A stretch of DNA of 64,000 nucleotides from a virus (IMGVR_UViG_3300037804_000367:62001-126000), one strand, 5' to 3'. Counted from the stretch's first letter, positions 15,837 through 23,874 are shown. Translations and numbers: made by a program. The notes: a model not told the origin generated them from the letters alone.

Positions 15837-16054
15837 CCGGGCCTCTGTTTAACTATATCTCGATATTTGATTGAAACTGCAAGTTGTTTTTCCCAATGCT
15901 CAAACTTATTATTGATTTCGAGTTTTCTTGTTGCAAATTCTAACGGTCCCATCTTCGTTCTTTTCAACAGCTCAGCAAGTGCATCCACTTCTGTGTCGTA
16001 AGCTAACTGAACAAAAAAGTCGAAAATTGAAGATGGGACTTTATATGCACTCAT
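15824..16054 (-). CDS. Unknown 76-residue protein
   Basis: Start assigned at the ATG after TTGGAGATAATTCA, which lies in the last codons of 16059..16283. Helical (SSIFDFFVQLAYDTEVDALAELLKR), ends RDIVKQRPGWKI. Unknown. Confidence 0.5.
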   Translation of the reverse strand: MSAYKVPSSIFDFFVQLAYDTEVDALAELLKRTKMGPLEFATRKLEINNKFEHWEKQLAVSIKYRDIVKQRPGWKI

Positions 16055-16058
16055 TGAA

Positions 16059-16283
16059 TTATCTCCAAAGGATGACATAATCGCCAAAATATTTTTCAAA
16101 TACTTGTAGGAGATTTTCATAATCTCCAGATTGCATTTCGTCTAATACTTTATTTGGATCGATATCAAGTTGCTTTGCGAGATCAGTTGCATATCCCATT
16201 AACGGAAATGCGTTTCCCTGAGGGCCGTTTAAATCAATTTCAAGCTTACCTGAACTAGGTCTTTCACTTATATCACGTATCAT
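16059..16283 (-). CDS. Unknown 74-residue protein, first in P5 unit
   Basis: MIRDISERPSSGKLEIDLNGPQGNAFPLMGYA: this LDLNGPQGNAFxLxG type of opening is seen in many small T4-like phage proteins of unknown function. Then a helical half. Promoter P5 lies 30 nt upstream. Confidence 0.6.
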   Translation of the reverse strand: MIRDISERPSSGKLEIDLNGPQGNAFPLMGYATDLAKQLDIDPNKVLDEMQSGDYENLLQVFEKYFGDYVILWR

Positions 16284-16312
16284 TTAAAATTCCTTTTTTT
16301 ATTACCTATATT

Positions 16313-16340
16313 AATATACCCTCTTTAATGATAAAGTCAA
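16313..16340 (-). promoter_or_regulatory. Sigma70-like promoter P5
   Basis: TTGACT (16335-16340), 16-nt spacer, TATATT (16313-16318). Transcribes 16059..16283 leftwards to at least 14561. Confidence 0.8.
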
Positions 16341-16434
16341 CACCATTTTCAAATAAAAAGGGATTTTAAAAAGGCATTGGAGGATGTTTTCAATAAATAT
16401 CAATATACAAATAACTATATTGAGGAACCGTCAC

Positions 16435-17157
16435 ATGAAAATAAATCCGAAAAGACTGCAACTTATTGAGAAAAGACTGCCTATCATTAGAGAGAAGCAA
16501 TCGAAGGGTGAACATCTCCGTCCAGGAGAATTGGCAATGTATAATAATTACAAATATCCTGAATCAAAAATAACTTATTTGAGCAGAGCCATTCCTGGAC
16601 AGTCAAAGAGAATGCCAACTGATGTTAAAGATTTCATAACTCCAAATAACTTCTTAGTTGATAATGTTCTGAAGTCTTTAAAGATTGAAGCTTGCTCTTC
16701 ATTAGATGAAAAAGTTGTAAAGATTCAGAAATGGGTAGTTGATAATATAAAATATACAAGCGATTCGGCTGCTCAGGGGTTTGTTGAATTTTGGCAATTC
16801 CCTTTTGAGACTCTTTCATTGAGAACAGGAGACTGTGAAGACGGAGCCATCCTTTTAGCTTCTTTAATGATCGGAGCAGGTGTGCCTCCATTCAGAGTAC
16901 GAGTAGCTGGTGGTTTGGTAAAAACTCATGTTAAGACTGCGCCACAAGGTGGACACGGATGGTGTTGCTATTTAAGAGAGGAAGATGCAAAGTGGATTCC
17001 TATCGACTGGTGTTACTATCCAAGAACAACTAAAAATCTTACCAAAAGAAAAACTCTAAAAGAAGAAACAAATTATATTGAAAGTTGGTTCTCTTGGAAT
17101 AATATGTTCAGTTGGGGAAAATCTAGCTTTGAACTAGACAAGAGAATTAAAAAATAA
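16435..17157 (+). CDS. Transglutaminase-like cysteine protein
   Basis: 240 residues. TGDCEDGAILLASLM (Cys near residue 135), GHGWCCYL (His near 173) and PIDWCYYP (Asp near 187) give the Cys-His-Asp triad of bacterial transglutaminase-like proteins; members hydrolyse or crosslink amide bonds. Start chosen at the ATG after TGAGGAACCGTCAC rather than 17 codons upstream. Plus-strand gene flanked by minus-strand units. No signal peptide. T4-like phages carry similar proteins of unknown role. Confidence 0.75.
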   Translation: MKINPKRLQLIEKRLPIIREKQSKGEHLRPGELAMYNNYKYPESKITYLSRAIPGQSKRMPTDVKDFITPNNFLVDNVLKSLKIEACSSLDEKVVKIQKWVVDNIKYTSDSAAQGFVEFWQFPFETLSLRTGDCEDGAILLASLMIGAGVPPFRVRVAGGLVKTHVKTAPQGGHGWCCYLREEDAKWIPIDWCYYPRTTKNLTKRKTLKEETNYIESWFSWNNMFSWGKSSFELDKRIKK

Positions 17158-17580
17158 TTATTCTGGCTTTAGATTGGATAATTTATTTTCAACTTTAAAG
17201 TCAGAAAACATTGATTTGAGTGCAGTGTACGTGTCCTTTAGTATTAATTGGTCATCGCAGTAATAAACGTCATGTTCTCTTAGCGTTCTCGATTCTTTTA
17301 AAATCTGTTCAAAGTGAATGCTGTAAAATGTTTCTCTAATTACAAATAATAAATTATATTGAAACTCAATATCTTTTGTGTTGTTATATTGATCAACACA
17401 TTGTTGTAATAGAAGAAGTTTATTTGTTGGGTCGAGTTGGGTCATGTGAACATAAATATCTGACCTGGCATCCATTCTGACCTTGTAACTTTTATCAGCC
17501 AATTCTTTTAGTTCAACTCCTCGAGCAAGTGTAATGATCATTAAAAAGATCATTACTATCAGTACATGTATAGTTTTCAT
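17158..17580 (-). CDS. Secreted unknown protein
   Basis: 140 residues with an N-terminal signal peptide (KTIHVLIVMIFLMIITLARG). The mature part is helical and charged. Tail-to-tail with the transglutaminase-like gene, zero spacing. Probably exported; function unknown. Confidence 0.6.
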   Translation of the reverse strand: MKTIHVLIVMIFLMIITLARGVELKELADKSYKVRMDARSDIYVHMTQLDPTNKLLLLQQCVDQYNNTKDIEFQYNLLFVIRETFYSIHFEQILKESRTLREHDVYYCDDQLILKDTYTALKSMFSDFKVENKLSNLKPE

Positions 17581-17600
17581 CTTACGTTAGTTCCGTATAG

Positions 17601-18035
17601 TTAGTTCCTATGCCGGTACTTATAAACATCTAGTTTACTAATTAACTTTTTAGTTGACGATCTTTTCCAAATATATTGTAATTTATCACTTGTTGCTAAA
17701 TAAAGAAACCCATTAAAATCTTTAAAATTATCACATGGTACACAATAACCCATCAGTTCACAATGCGTAGTTTTTTGATTACATGTGTTGCAAAATAGTA
17801 AAAGATCGCTTTGATATTCAAAGACGGTTTGATCATATAATAATTTTAAAGTGTCGAATGTAGTATCTTGACGAGGAACGGATTGTACCAAACATAATAT
17901 GTCTAGTTTATCACTAGTGCATGATCGTTGCCACAGTTCGCCTGACCTGTAATGCAAACAATCCGTACATATTTCGCTTTGTCTATCGAACACGCACTCT
18001 TCTTTACATCTTGGGCAGTAAGATCTCCAACTCAT
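17601..18035 (-). CDS. Multi-cysteine zinc-binding protein
   Basis: 144 residues with three CxxC-type pairs: CPRCKEEC...CTDC at the N-terminus, and FCNTC...CVPC in the C-terminal half, fitting two rubredoxin/zinc-ribbon domains. Possibly a nucleic-acid or protein adaptor. No catalytic motif seen. Confidence 0.55.
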   Translation of the reverse strand: MSWRSYCPRCKEECVFDRQSEICTDCLHYRSGELWQRSCTSDKLDILCLVQSVPRQDTTFDTLKLLYDQTVFEYQSDLLLFCNTCNQKTTHCELMGYCVPCDNFKDFNGFLYLATSDKLQYIWKRSSTKKLISKLDVYKYRHRN

Positions 18036-18230
18036 TTAATCACTCCTAGCCCAGTATCCACTGTAACCTAATATAAAACATCCTAACACAAACATGAAAC
18101 CGGTTCCTATCATCCCTGTACCTGTATAGTTTCCAAACGCGACACTCACTACTACAACCATGTAAAACATGAGGCACCCTAAAATAAAGGATATGATAGC
18201 TGATAGAATGTATAATAGTAAATGATTCAT
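18036..18230 (-). CDS. Two-span small membrane protein
   Basis: 64 residues, two hydrophobic helices (residues ~4-33 and 38-58) joined by GNYTGTG. Directly abuts its neighbour. Unknown; a holin-like role is possible but unsupported. Confidence 0.5.
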   Translation of the reverse strand: MNHLLLYILSAIISFILGCLMFYMVVVVSVAFGNYTGTGMIGTGFMFVLGCFILGYSGYWARSD

Positions 18231-18234
18231 ATTG

Positions 18235-18561
18235 TTACCAAAACCTAGGTTCTTTGTGATTTATTCCACTCAGAACATTCTTTTTAAATTCTTCATCAGT
18301 ATCAAGCTTTGAAATATAGTTCTTGATTTTTTTAAATGCCACGCACCTTTTATCAAACTTCTCATTATATTGATCAGTTTTTTTACATTCTTGTTTTACA
18401 AAAACTTTTAAATAATTTGGAGAATGATGAAGGATTAAACCACATTTAAATTCTCTGTACTCGTTCCATGTTCCATTAGTGTGCTGACTTTCTTTCTTCT
18501 CTGATTCGATTCTTGCACATTTACAGTAAGGGCACATTAATTCTGATATTTTCTCAATCAT
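18235..18561 (-). CDS. Cys-pair protein, unknown
   Basis: 108 residues with CPYCKC at residues 10-15 and later single cysteines (KCG, QEC, RCV), consistent with a zinc ribbon split by an insertion. Basic C-terminal half. Unknown function. Confidence 0.5.
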   Translation of the reverse strand: MIEKISELMCPYCKCARIESEKKESQHTNGTWNEYREFKCGLILHHSPNYLKVFVKQECKKTDQYNEKFDKRCVAFKKIKNYISKLDTDEEFKKNVLSGINHKEPRFW

Positions 18562-18841
18562 CGAATGATACCTTTATTTCAGTTTCAAATGAAACGGTTT
18601 TGATTTGTAAGATTTTAAAGTTATCTCTTGAAGATACTTTACTTTGTCTTCTCTTAATCTCTTCTATCAGATCTTCCTTTGAAAAGATTCTCATGCCTAA
18701 AAAATATTCAGTGCTTGCTGGATACCCGTGTCCAGGATGAGTTTTTGATCTTTCATCTGCTGGAATGTGAACGCTATTGTTTTGGACAATAGCATAAAAT
18801 TCCCCATCTGGTAAGTCGTCTATTCGTTGAACGCTACTCAT
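18554..18841 (-). CDS. Unknown 95-residue protein
   Basis: LPDGEFYAIVQNNSVHIPADERSKTHPGHGYPAS: this start is reminiscent of small phage proteins with a conserved HPGHGYP loop that tops a beta sheet. Followed by a helix. Overlaps both neighbours by 8 nt. Confidence 0.5.
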   Translation of the reverse strand: MSSVQRIDDLPDGEFYAIVQNNSVHIPADERSKTHPGHGYPASTEYFLGMRIFSKEDLIEEIKRRQSKVSSRDNFKILQIKTVSFETEIKVSFDD

Positions 18842-19409
18842 CGTAATGATCCTTTGTGGTTACAGGTTTTGTTTTATTGTGATACATACCTTGTCGTCTA
18901 TTTCGAGTTATCACTCGGCTCTCTTCGCTACTATGATACTCGAGTACTTTGTCTCTATACCAACCGATCTTTGTAAAAGCGTCCATGTAATTTTGAATAC
19001 AGAAGCCATCAAAGCTAATTGTTTGAACAAATTGATCATCTCTGTGTCCAAAACCAGCATCAGTTTCATCATCAATGATTAAATAATCTTTCACTTCAGG
19101 ATGTAAAGCAAGGTACTCGCTGATTTCATTTCCTCTACTTCCACTAGATCTTCCAGTATGACCTACCACTTTAAAAGTGCAACCGTGTGAATCAAATATC
19201 TTTTGTAGTTGTTCAGTATTGTAACCTATTCTCCAACAACTAGAAATGATAACCTTTGCATTCAATTCCATGCACATGTGGTTCATTAACCCAACTGGAC
19301 GGGGATCGAGTTCCATTCTAGGCTTGACTTCGTGTCGATAAACAAAACGTGTCCAACTGTCGGTATTTAAAACTCCGTCTATATCTAAAAATATGTATAG
19401 ATCATCCAT
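18834..19409 (-). CDS. HAD-superfamily phosphatase-like protein
   Basis: 191 residues. FLDIDGVLNTD (residues 7-17) is HAD motif I with the nucleophile Asp and acid/base Asp; VIISSCWR is motif II; IIDDETDAG is the motif IV acidic pair. Resembles the HAD-domain proteins (DUF hydrolase type) common in phages, possibly nucleotide or polynucleotide phosphatase. The C-terminal ~30 residues are basic and extra. Confidence 0.75.
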   Translation of the reverse strand: MDDLYIFLDIDGVLNTDSWTRFVYRHEVKPRMELDPRPVGLMNHMCMELNAKVIISSCWRIGYNTEQLQKIFDSHGCTFKVVGHTGRSSGSRGNEISEYLALHPEVKDYLIIDDETDAGFGHRDDQFVQTISFDGFCIQNYMDAFTKIGWYRDKVLEYHSSEESRVITRNRRQGMYHNKTKPVTTKDHYDE

Positions 19410-19410
19410 A

Positions 19411-19695
19411 TTAAAATCCTAGTTCTTTTAGATGTTCACTACTTAGAAATTCAGAGAGCCACTCTGGGTATCTCCACTTTGGAACTCCATCTCGAGCAAT
19501 ACTATCATTTCTTCTACCACATCTACTACAAGTTGCTTGTGGCAATCTCGTGTGTCTTCCAACAGTAACATGACCTTCATTTTTACATGTTAAATGATCT
19601 TTTAATACGGATCTTTCAGTTTTACATAGAAGCGGGTTTACGATAAGATCGACTTTACGATACGTTACTTTATTACCTTCTGATTCGTTAATCAT
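19411..19695 (-). CDS. Zinc-ribbon protein
   Basis: 94 residues. CKTERS...CKNEGH...ATCSRCGRRND gives a likely four-Cys zinc site. C-terminal PEWLSEFLSSEHLKELGF is helical. Unknown role; overlaps the peptidase-like gene start. Confidence 0.5.
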   Translation of the reverse strand: MINESEGNKVTYRKVDLIVNPLLCKTERSVLKDHLTCKNEGHVTVGRHTRLPQATCSRCGRRNDSIARDGVPKWRYPEWLSEFLSSEHLKELGF

Positions 19696-20003
19696 TTCTT
19701 AACTCCGTTTATTTGCGTAACCTTTCCATAAATGGTACGAGTCCAACCGTTATCCAAACCGTGATTATTGGAAATAAGATAACCTCTTTTGGGATCTTTC
19801 TTTGTAATTTTATGAGCGTCAATGATACGTCCCTTAACTTTACAAAAAACTATATCACCAATTTTATAATCTTTCTTTTTTTCAAATGTTAATAGAGATC
19901 CAGATTTTAAAATAGGCATCATTGAATTACCAAAGCATTTCATCTTGGTGATGTTGTTCTTTTCTAGCTCCATCATCGCACGTTCGTATTTCGGATTAAG
20001 CAT
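19692..20003 (-). CDS. S24/S26-type signal-peptidase/LexA-fold protein
   Basis: 103 residues. MKCFGNSMMPILKSGSLLTF holds the catalytic Ser in the S-M-x-P-x-x-x-x-G motif; IDAHKITK carries the likely Lys. There is no DNA-binding domain and no transmembrane helix, so it is a lone catalytic domain. It could cleave a phage or host repressor/pre-protein, or bind only. Confidence 0.65.
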   Translation of the reverse strand: MLNPKYERAMMELEKNNITKMKCFGNSMMPILKSGSLLTFEKKKDYKIGDIVFCKVKGRIIDAHKITKKDPKRGYLISNNHGLDNGWTRTIYGKVTQINGVKK

Positions 20004-20232
20004 CTGCTTCTCCTTCTATTGCAGTATCGTACATCTCTTTTGTGAATAGGGAAGCTACTCCGCCTGACATGCAACAAATTATTAATAATGATAATTCGCT
20101 TGCTAGTCCGCCTTGAACAAACGGATAATAAAAAGCATATATTCCTACAGCTGAAGTTAGCCCGGCAAATATCACGATTGTCATAAGTGTCCAGGTGACT
20201 AAGGATAATATCAGTATAAGTAGTTTTTTCAT
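19996..20232 (-). CDS. Two-span membrane protein
   Basis: 78 residues: two hydrophobic segments (residues ~4-38 and 46-64) and an acidic tail. Overlaps the peptidase-like gene by 8 nt, so could be its partner. Unknown. Confidence 0.5.
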   Translation of the reverse strand: MKKLLILILSLVTWTLMTIVIFAGLTSAVGIYAFYYPFVQGGLASELSLLIICCMSGGVASLFTKEMYDTAIEGEADA

Positions 20233-20762
20233 TCAGATGGCCAAATGTCATTCAACGTCATTGGAGGCATTTCAGCTACAGAAGCTTCATAGCGCTTCTT
20301 TGCATCTTCTTGTTTCTTTTCATGCCAAAGTTTCTGTTCATATATATTTTTTAAACGATCTAACTCTTTTAGATGTTTATTATTGAAATGATCTTCACGA
20401 GTAACTTTAAATATAAAGTCACATGTATCGCAATCAAATTGATTACCGTCCTCATCAATAGCACACCAAGTGTAAATGAAAGCTTTTTCTGACCAAGAGA
20501 ATTTTGATCTACAAACTATTACTTCAAATTCTTCAGCTGTTGAGCTTTCATATGCAGTGATAGTGGTTTTTTCCATGATTGCATTTGAGTGCAATTCATT
20601 AATAATGTCTTCGTTTGTTACATAAAACTTGCCTTTGAAGAGCATTGTTTCGTATTGAAGACATTTCATTTCCTGTTGAAAATTTAAATCAACCGCTTTC
20701 ATGACATGATCTTTTGCGGAAGGGGAAAGAGTGTCTAAAAACGTTCTACAAAATTTATTCAT
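20229..20762 (-). CDS. Unknown 177-residue protein, first in P6 unit
   Basis: N-terminal helical part, middle beta part with FDCDTCDFIFKV (a CxxC pair), then a long charged helix (residues ~125-165). No family recognised. Ribosome site AAGGATAATAA. P6 is 40 nt upstream. Confidence 0.55.
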   Translation of the reverse strand: MNKFCRTFLDTLSPSAKDHVMKAVDLNFQQEMKCLQYETMLFKGKFYVTNEDIINELHSNAIMEKTTITAYESSTAEEFEVIVCRSKFSWSEKAFIYTWCAIDEDGNQFDCDTCDFIFKVTREDHFNNKHLKELDRLKNIYEQKLWHEKKQEDAKKRYEASVAEMPPMTLNDIWPSE

Positions 20763-20799
20763 TTATTATCCTTATTGTCATTATTAACTTTACTATATT

Positions 20800-20827
20800 A
20801 ATATACGTGTTATTTTATATAATTCAA
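20800..20827 (-). promoter_or_regulatory. Sigma70-like promoter P6
   Basis: TTGAAT (20822-20827), 16-nt spacer, TATATT (20800-20805). Slightly weaker -35 than the rest of the set. Drives 20229..20762 and downstream genes to 17158. Confidence 0.7.
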
Positions 20828-20838
20828 CAACAAATGAT

Positions 20839-20874
20839 AAAAAAGAGCGCCTTTTTATGGGCGCTCTTTTTTTA
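20839..20874 (-). terminator. Intrinsic terminator T2
   Basis: AGAGCGCC stem (20844-20851) pairing with GGCGCTCT (20860-20867), with A/T tracts on both sides. Ends the unit containing the Pth2-like gene. Confidence 0.85.
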
Positions 20875-21162
20875 GTTCATTAATTGAAACTTTCTGAAGA
20901 ACTGTCTGTCGTCTCCATGAATTGGTTCCGTTGCAATAGCAGTCATTTGATTTCCAATATCTGGTTCAAAGAATGCTCTGAATTTAACTTGCAATTTTTC
21001 AGCAATTGTTTTTAACTTGTGTTCGCTTTTTACAGTAACAATAATAACTGATGGATGTTCCTGTCCAGGTTTGATAAATGCTCGCGAAGCTTCAATTGCA
21101 GCATGTGCAGACTGTACAGCTTTTTGGGCATTTGATAAATCATTCCTAATAAGAACGTACAT
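20872..21162 (-). CDS. Peptidyl-tRNA hydrolase type 2-like (Pth2 family)
   Basis: 96 residues. MYVLIRNDLSNAQKAVQSAHAAIEA matches the Pth2 opening (strand, then Q-x-x-H-A), and FFEPDIGNQMTAIATEP matches the conserved E-P-D-x-G-x-x-x-T-A-I-A segment. The family recycles peptidyl-tRNA or is a sequence-related fold of unknown activity. Fits with tmRNA and CCA-adding enzyme in the same genome. Followed by terminator T2. Confidence 0.75.
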   Translation of the reverse strand: MYVLIRNDLSNAQKAVQSAHAAIEASRAFIKPGQEHPSVIIVTVKSEHKLKTIAEKLQVKFRAFFEPDIGNQMTAIATEPIHGDDRQFFRKFQLMN

Positions 21163-21183
21163 GTATTTTGGGACCTATGTCAT

Positions 21184-21519
21184 TTAAGCTACCTCTTCAA
21201 CTTCTACAGTTTCCGAAATGACTTGATGAACTACTGCTTCAAGTTTTTTATAACTGTTACTAAATCCGTTCTTAAACTCGTTATCATTGTGAGTATGACT
21301 TGGTTTGTTACGAAACTCATTGTAAATGATATGAAGCAACGTAAGGTTTGTTGCAAAAGAATTTGGTCTTAGTGTATTTTCTAATCTCCAATCTCCGTCT
21401 CTCTGAGCTTGTTTAAACTCAGGTTTGCGAATCTTCTGTGCTTCAGTTAGTTTTATGATTTCACTTTTTAGGGTAGAAACTACTGCTTTGTATTGTGCTC
21501 TTGTGATATTCGTATTCAT
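21184..21519 (-). CDS. Unknown helical protein
   Basis: 111 residues, helical throughout. TNLTLLHIIYNEFRNKPSHTHNDNEF in the middle resembles a short conserved stretch in several T4-like phage unknowns. Ends EVEEVA. Ribosome site GGAGAAAGAAA. No promoter of the P set was found, but TTAATATAAG upstream may be a -10. Confidence 0.5.
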   Translation of the reverse strand: MNTNITRAQYKAVVSTLKSEIIKLTEAQKIRKPEFKQAQRDGDWRLENTLRPNSFATNLTLLHIIYNEFRNKPSHTHNDNEFKNGFSNSYKKLEAVVHQVISETVEVEEVA

Positions 21520-21698
21520 TTTCTTTCTCCGAAATATTATTTAATTAAGTGTTTGTTTTTATAAAATGGGTAATCCATTTTCACTTACGGAGAGTTGTTA
21601 CGTATCTACATCATGATACAATTCCTTTTATTGTTGTTTTTACTTATATTAAAATCTAATACAAAGTGACACTACCTTGTACTTTTTTAATATTAAAA

Positions 21699-21771
21699 TG
21701 CCCAGTGTGGGGATCGAACCCACGTCTCAAGGATTTAGAATCCAGCGCAATAACCGCTATACTAACTGAGC
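21699..21771 (-). tRNA. tRNA with apparent CUA anticodon (candidate amber suppressor)
   Basis: 73 nt on the minus strand. Acceptor GCTCAGT pairs with ACTGGGC; T-arm GTGGG-TTCGATC-CCCAC is canonical; D-arm GTAT-AGCGGTTA-TTGC. Placing the anticodon loop as TTCTAAA closed by GGA/TCC gives anticodon CUA, which reads UAG. The two outer anticodon-stem pairs are mismatched (C-T, T-T), so the anticodon assignment should be treated with care; a UCU (Arg) reading needs a worse stem. No CCA encoded. Confidence 0.65.
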
Positions 21772-21782
21772 TTAAAATTAAA

Positions 21783-22079
21783 TTAACCTACGTGAGTAAA
21801 TAATAAAGATTTTGCTTCCATTCCAAAAGCATTTTTAAATCTTTCCTTGTATTCTTCAACTTTTGAAAAATCTAAATCCTTTGACATATTAAATCCAATA
21901 TATGTATCATCATCTTCAGGACCAGATAAACAATTTTCAAACTGAACGTCAAATGCAAAATTATCTTTAAAATATTCATTATCGTCCCAAGCAGGAAGAT
22001 CAGCGATTTCTCTTACAGTCAACCCAATATCCTGTACGGATCGACCAATCATTAGTACAGCTTCATACTCGTAACTCAT
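21783..22079 (-). CDS. Unknown 98-residue protein
   Basis: Start moved to the ATG preceded by TTGGAGTTTGAA. Acidic, with a helical N-terminus (MSYEYEAVLMIGRSVQDIGL) and a C-terminal KNAFGMEAKSLLFTHVG. First gene after P7, just upstream of the tRNA. Not recognised. Confidence 0.55.
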   Translation of the reverse strand: MSYEYEAVLMIGRSVQDIGLTVREIADLPAWDDNEYFKDNFAFDVQFENCLSGPEDDDTYIGFNMSKDLDFSKVEEYKERFKNAFGMEAKSLLFTHVG

Positions 22080-22119
22080 TTCAAACTCCAATGTTTATTA
22101 GCTCTTTCTTACTAATATT

Positions 22120-22147
22120 AATATACATCCTTAACTAGACAAGTCAA
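22120..22147 (-). promoter_or_regulatory. Sigma70-like promoter P7
   Basis: TTGACT (22142-22147), 16-nt spacer, TATATT (22120-22125). Transcribes 21783..22079 and probably the tRNA at 21699-21771. Confidence 0.8.
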
Positions 22148-22165
22148 CCTCAAACACAAAGTATT

Positions 22166-22573
22166 TTACAAATAAATGTTAAAAAATATTATAGCAAAAG
22201 TATTAATACACACGTGCATAACATTATCAGTAATAATCATTAGCCAAACTGTTAACCAAGGTGGTTTCGAATCGTGATATCCTGTATTAGAACACTCTGA
22301 CCACTTGTGTCTATACGATTTAGGAGCCATGAGATTCTTTAACCAACAAACATATCTCGCTAATCTATATCTGTCTATTAAAAAATGCGTTAATAATATT
22401 ATTAAAAATCCTGGTACGGTTACTATAAACAAGAATGGTAATGAATATATTGTTGCATGGATGAAAGCTGGTAGAAATTTTGACGTTTTGTCACTTGCCA
22501 TCCAATCTGATTGGGTAACATAGTCTCCGATAAAATGAAATAACAATCCAAAATATAATAATTGTTCAATCAT
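22166..22573 (-). CDS. DUF3307-like integral membrane protein
   Basis: 135 residues with about three to four transmembrane segments. HFIGDYVTQSDWMASDKTS followed by FIHATIYSLPF and HFLIDRYRLARY matches the DUF3307 family (conserved H-x-x-G-D-Y-x-x-Q, and His/Asp residues at helix ends), found in phages and bacteria, function unknown. Confidence 0.7.
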   Translation of the reverse strand: MIEQLLYFGLLFHFIGDYVTQSDWMASDKTSKFLPAFIHATIYSLPFLFIVTVPGFLIILLTHFLIDRYRLARYVCWLKNLMAPKSYRHKWSECSNTGYHDSKPPWLTVWLMIITDNVMHVCINTFAIIFFNIYL

Positions 22574-22884
22574 TTTTGATCTTTCCTTTTATCAGCTTCT
22601 TTATGATCATCCCACCATTGAGCTAACTGTCTAGCTTTTGCAATACGACCATCGTACACGATTCTGTTCAATTGATCATCATCAAGCGACTCCAATTTCT
22701 TACATAACTTTGCCGTAAATTTATGAACTCGTTTACTATCACCGTATACATGTTCAGCTGCTTTTTTTATTTTAGGAGAGTAACTTTGATTCATACTTTC
22801 GAAAATATAAATTAATAGTTTAGCTACTTTCTTTGATTCCTGTTCCCACTTGTCTGGGTGCATATGATCACAATTACATGGCAT
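22570..22884 (-). CDS. Small helical phage protein
   Basis: 104 residues. MPCNCDHMHPDKWEQESKKVAKLLIYIFE is a recurring opening of small tailed-phage proteins of unknown function. All-helical, basic C-terminus. ATGA overlap with the DUF3307-like gene. Confidence 0.55.
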   Translation of the reverse strand: MPCNCDHMHPDKWEQESKKVAKLLIYIFESMNQSYSPKIKKAAEHVYGDSKRVHKFTAKLCKKLESLDDDQLNRIVYDGRIAKARQLAQWWDDHKEADKRKDQK

Positions 22885-22895
22885 ATTATTCTCCT

Positions 22896-23093
22896 TTAGG
22901 TTGAATATGAATCTTCAGCAGAAGTAACAACTTCTCCGTCCAAGTAAGCGACTACGCGTGTGGTTACATAAGATCTGTCATATTCTTGTGTAGTGTCTAC
23001 TTCGATGTTCAAAGTCAATTCATCTTTGATTACTTGTCGTACCATGTTATAAATTTCTTCACTTGTGAAGCTTTTTGGATATTCTTCAGTCAT
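22896..23093 (-). CDS. Unknown 65-residue protein
   Basis: Helix then three strands (LTLNIEVDTTQEYDRSYVTTRVVAYLDGEVVTSAED). No recognised family. Preceded closely by the zinc-ribbon gene. Confidence 0.5.
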   Translation of the reverse strand: MTEEYPKSFTSEEIYNMVRQVIKDELTLNIEVDTTQEYDRSYVTTRVVAYLDGEVVTSAEDSYST

Positions 23094-23096
23094 TTG

Positions 23097-23270
23097 TTAA
23101 TTCCTGTTATATCTATCTTGTTCGATTTCATCACGGTATCTATCATGGGCATCATCAACTTGTCGAGGATCATAAACGATTGCTCCGTCTTCTTCTTCAC
23201 AAGTTCCACATCTGTCACATTGATTACCGTTCACAATTTGTGTATTGCCGCAGTTTGGACACATGTCCAT
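23097..23270 (-). CDS. 57-residue zinc-ribbon protein
   Basis: Short ORF MDMCPNCGNTQIVNGNQCDRCGTCEEEDG: two CxxC pairs 13 residues apart form a zinc ribbon. The remainder is an acidic/Arg-rich helix. AATATAATAT precedes the ATG, with no strong ribosome site. Fills a gap between 22896..23093 and 23287..23511. Confidence 0.55.
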   Translation of the reverse strand: MDMCPNCGNTQIVNGNQCDRCGTCEEEDGAIVYDPRQVDDAHDRYRDEIEQDRYNRN

Positions 23271-23286
23271 ATATTATATTCCTTTG

Positions 23287-23511
23287 TTAAGTTAATTTTA
23301 AAGCTTCTGAATGAGCTTCTTCGAGAGAAAAGAATTGATCAACAAGATGTTCAGCTTCGCCTTCGTGCAGTGAAAACATTCCCATCTTATCCTCATAAAT
23401 TATCCAACCATCATCAACATAAGGAGCTGATTGATATTCAATAAGTCCGTTGTTCTTATCAAACTTGTAGATAACTACACCATTAACAGTTACAGTTTTA
23501 TAAGGTGACAT
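23287..23511 (-). CDS. Unknown 74-residue protein
   Basis: Beta-rich (YKTVTVNGVVIYKFDKNNGLIEYQSAPYVDDGWIIYEDKMG). C-terminal helix. No family recognised. Confidence 0.5.
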   Translation of the reverse strand: MSPYKTVTVNGVVIYKFDKNNGLIEYQSAPYVDDGWIIYEDKMGMFSLHEGEAEHLVDQFFSLEEAHSEALKLT

Positions 23512-23512
23512 A

Positions 23513-23809
23513 TTACTTCTCAGTTGGTTTCAAAAGTTTAAACATTCTTTTCATGAAAGGAGTCAATTGGTTATTTCTAACTCTGACTTCAACCTTTTCA
23601 TTGTTAAGAAGTTTTGTAATAAGAATTTGTTTATTGTTCCATTTGCAAATAGCACGATTAGTTTCTATGTTATATCCGATCATAGTATTATTACAATGAC
23701 AAGGACTATAAATTTGATACGTAGTTTCTTGTTCCCAATCTAATTCTAATCTAGCTTTTGCGTTACAAATAGCACATGGAAGTATAGCAGGGTTTTTTAC
23801 AATTTGCAT
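23513..23809 (-). CDS. Lar-like zinc protein
   Basis: 98 residues. LPCAICNAKARLELDWEQETTYQIYSPCHCNNT gives a CxxC...CxC zinc motif resembling Lar (restriction-alleviation) family proteins. The role in antirestriction is not demonstrable from sequence. First gene of the P8 unit. Confidence 0.55.
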   Translation of the reverse strand: MQIVKNPAILPCAICNAKARLELDWEQETTYQIYSPCHCNNTMIGYNIETNRAICKWNNKQILITKLLNNEKVEVRVRNNQLTPFMKRMFKLLKPTEK

Positions 23810-23838
23810 AATGTTTCCTTTATTAACTCTTTACTATT

Positions 23839-23866
23839 AATATACTACCTTAAATTAAAAAGTCAA
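23839..23866 (-). promoter_or_regulatory. Sigma70-like promoter P8
   Basis: TTGACT (23861-23866), 16-nt spacer, TATATT (23839-23844). Drives 23513..23809 and genes down to 22166. Confidence 0.8.
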
Positions 23867-23874
23867 CGACAAAG

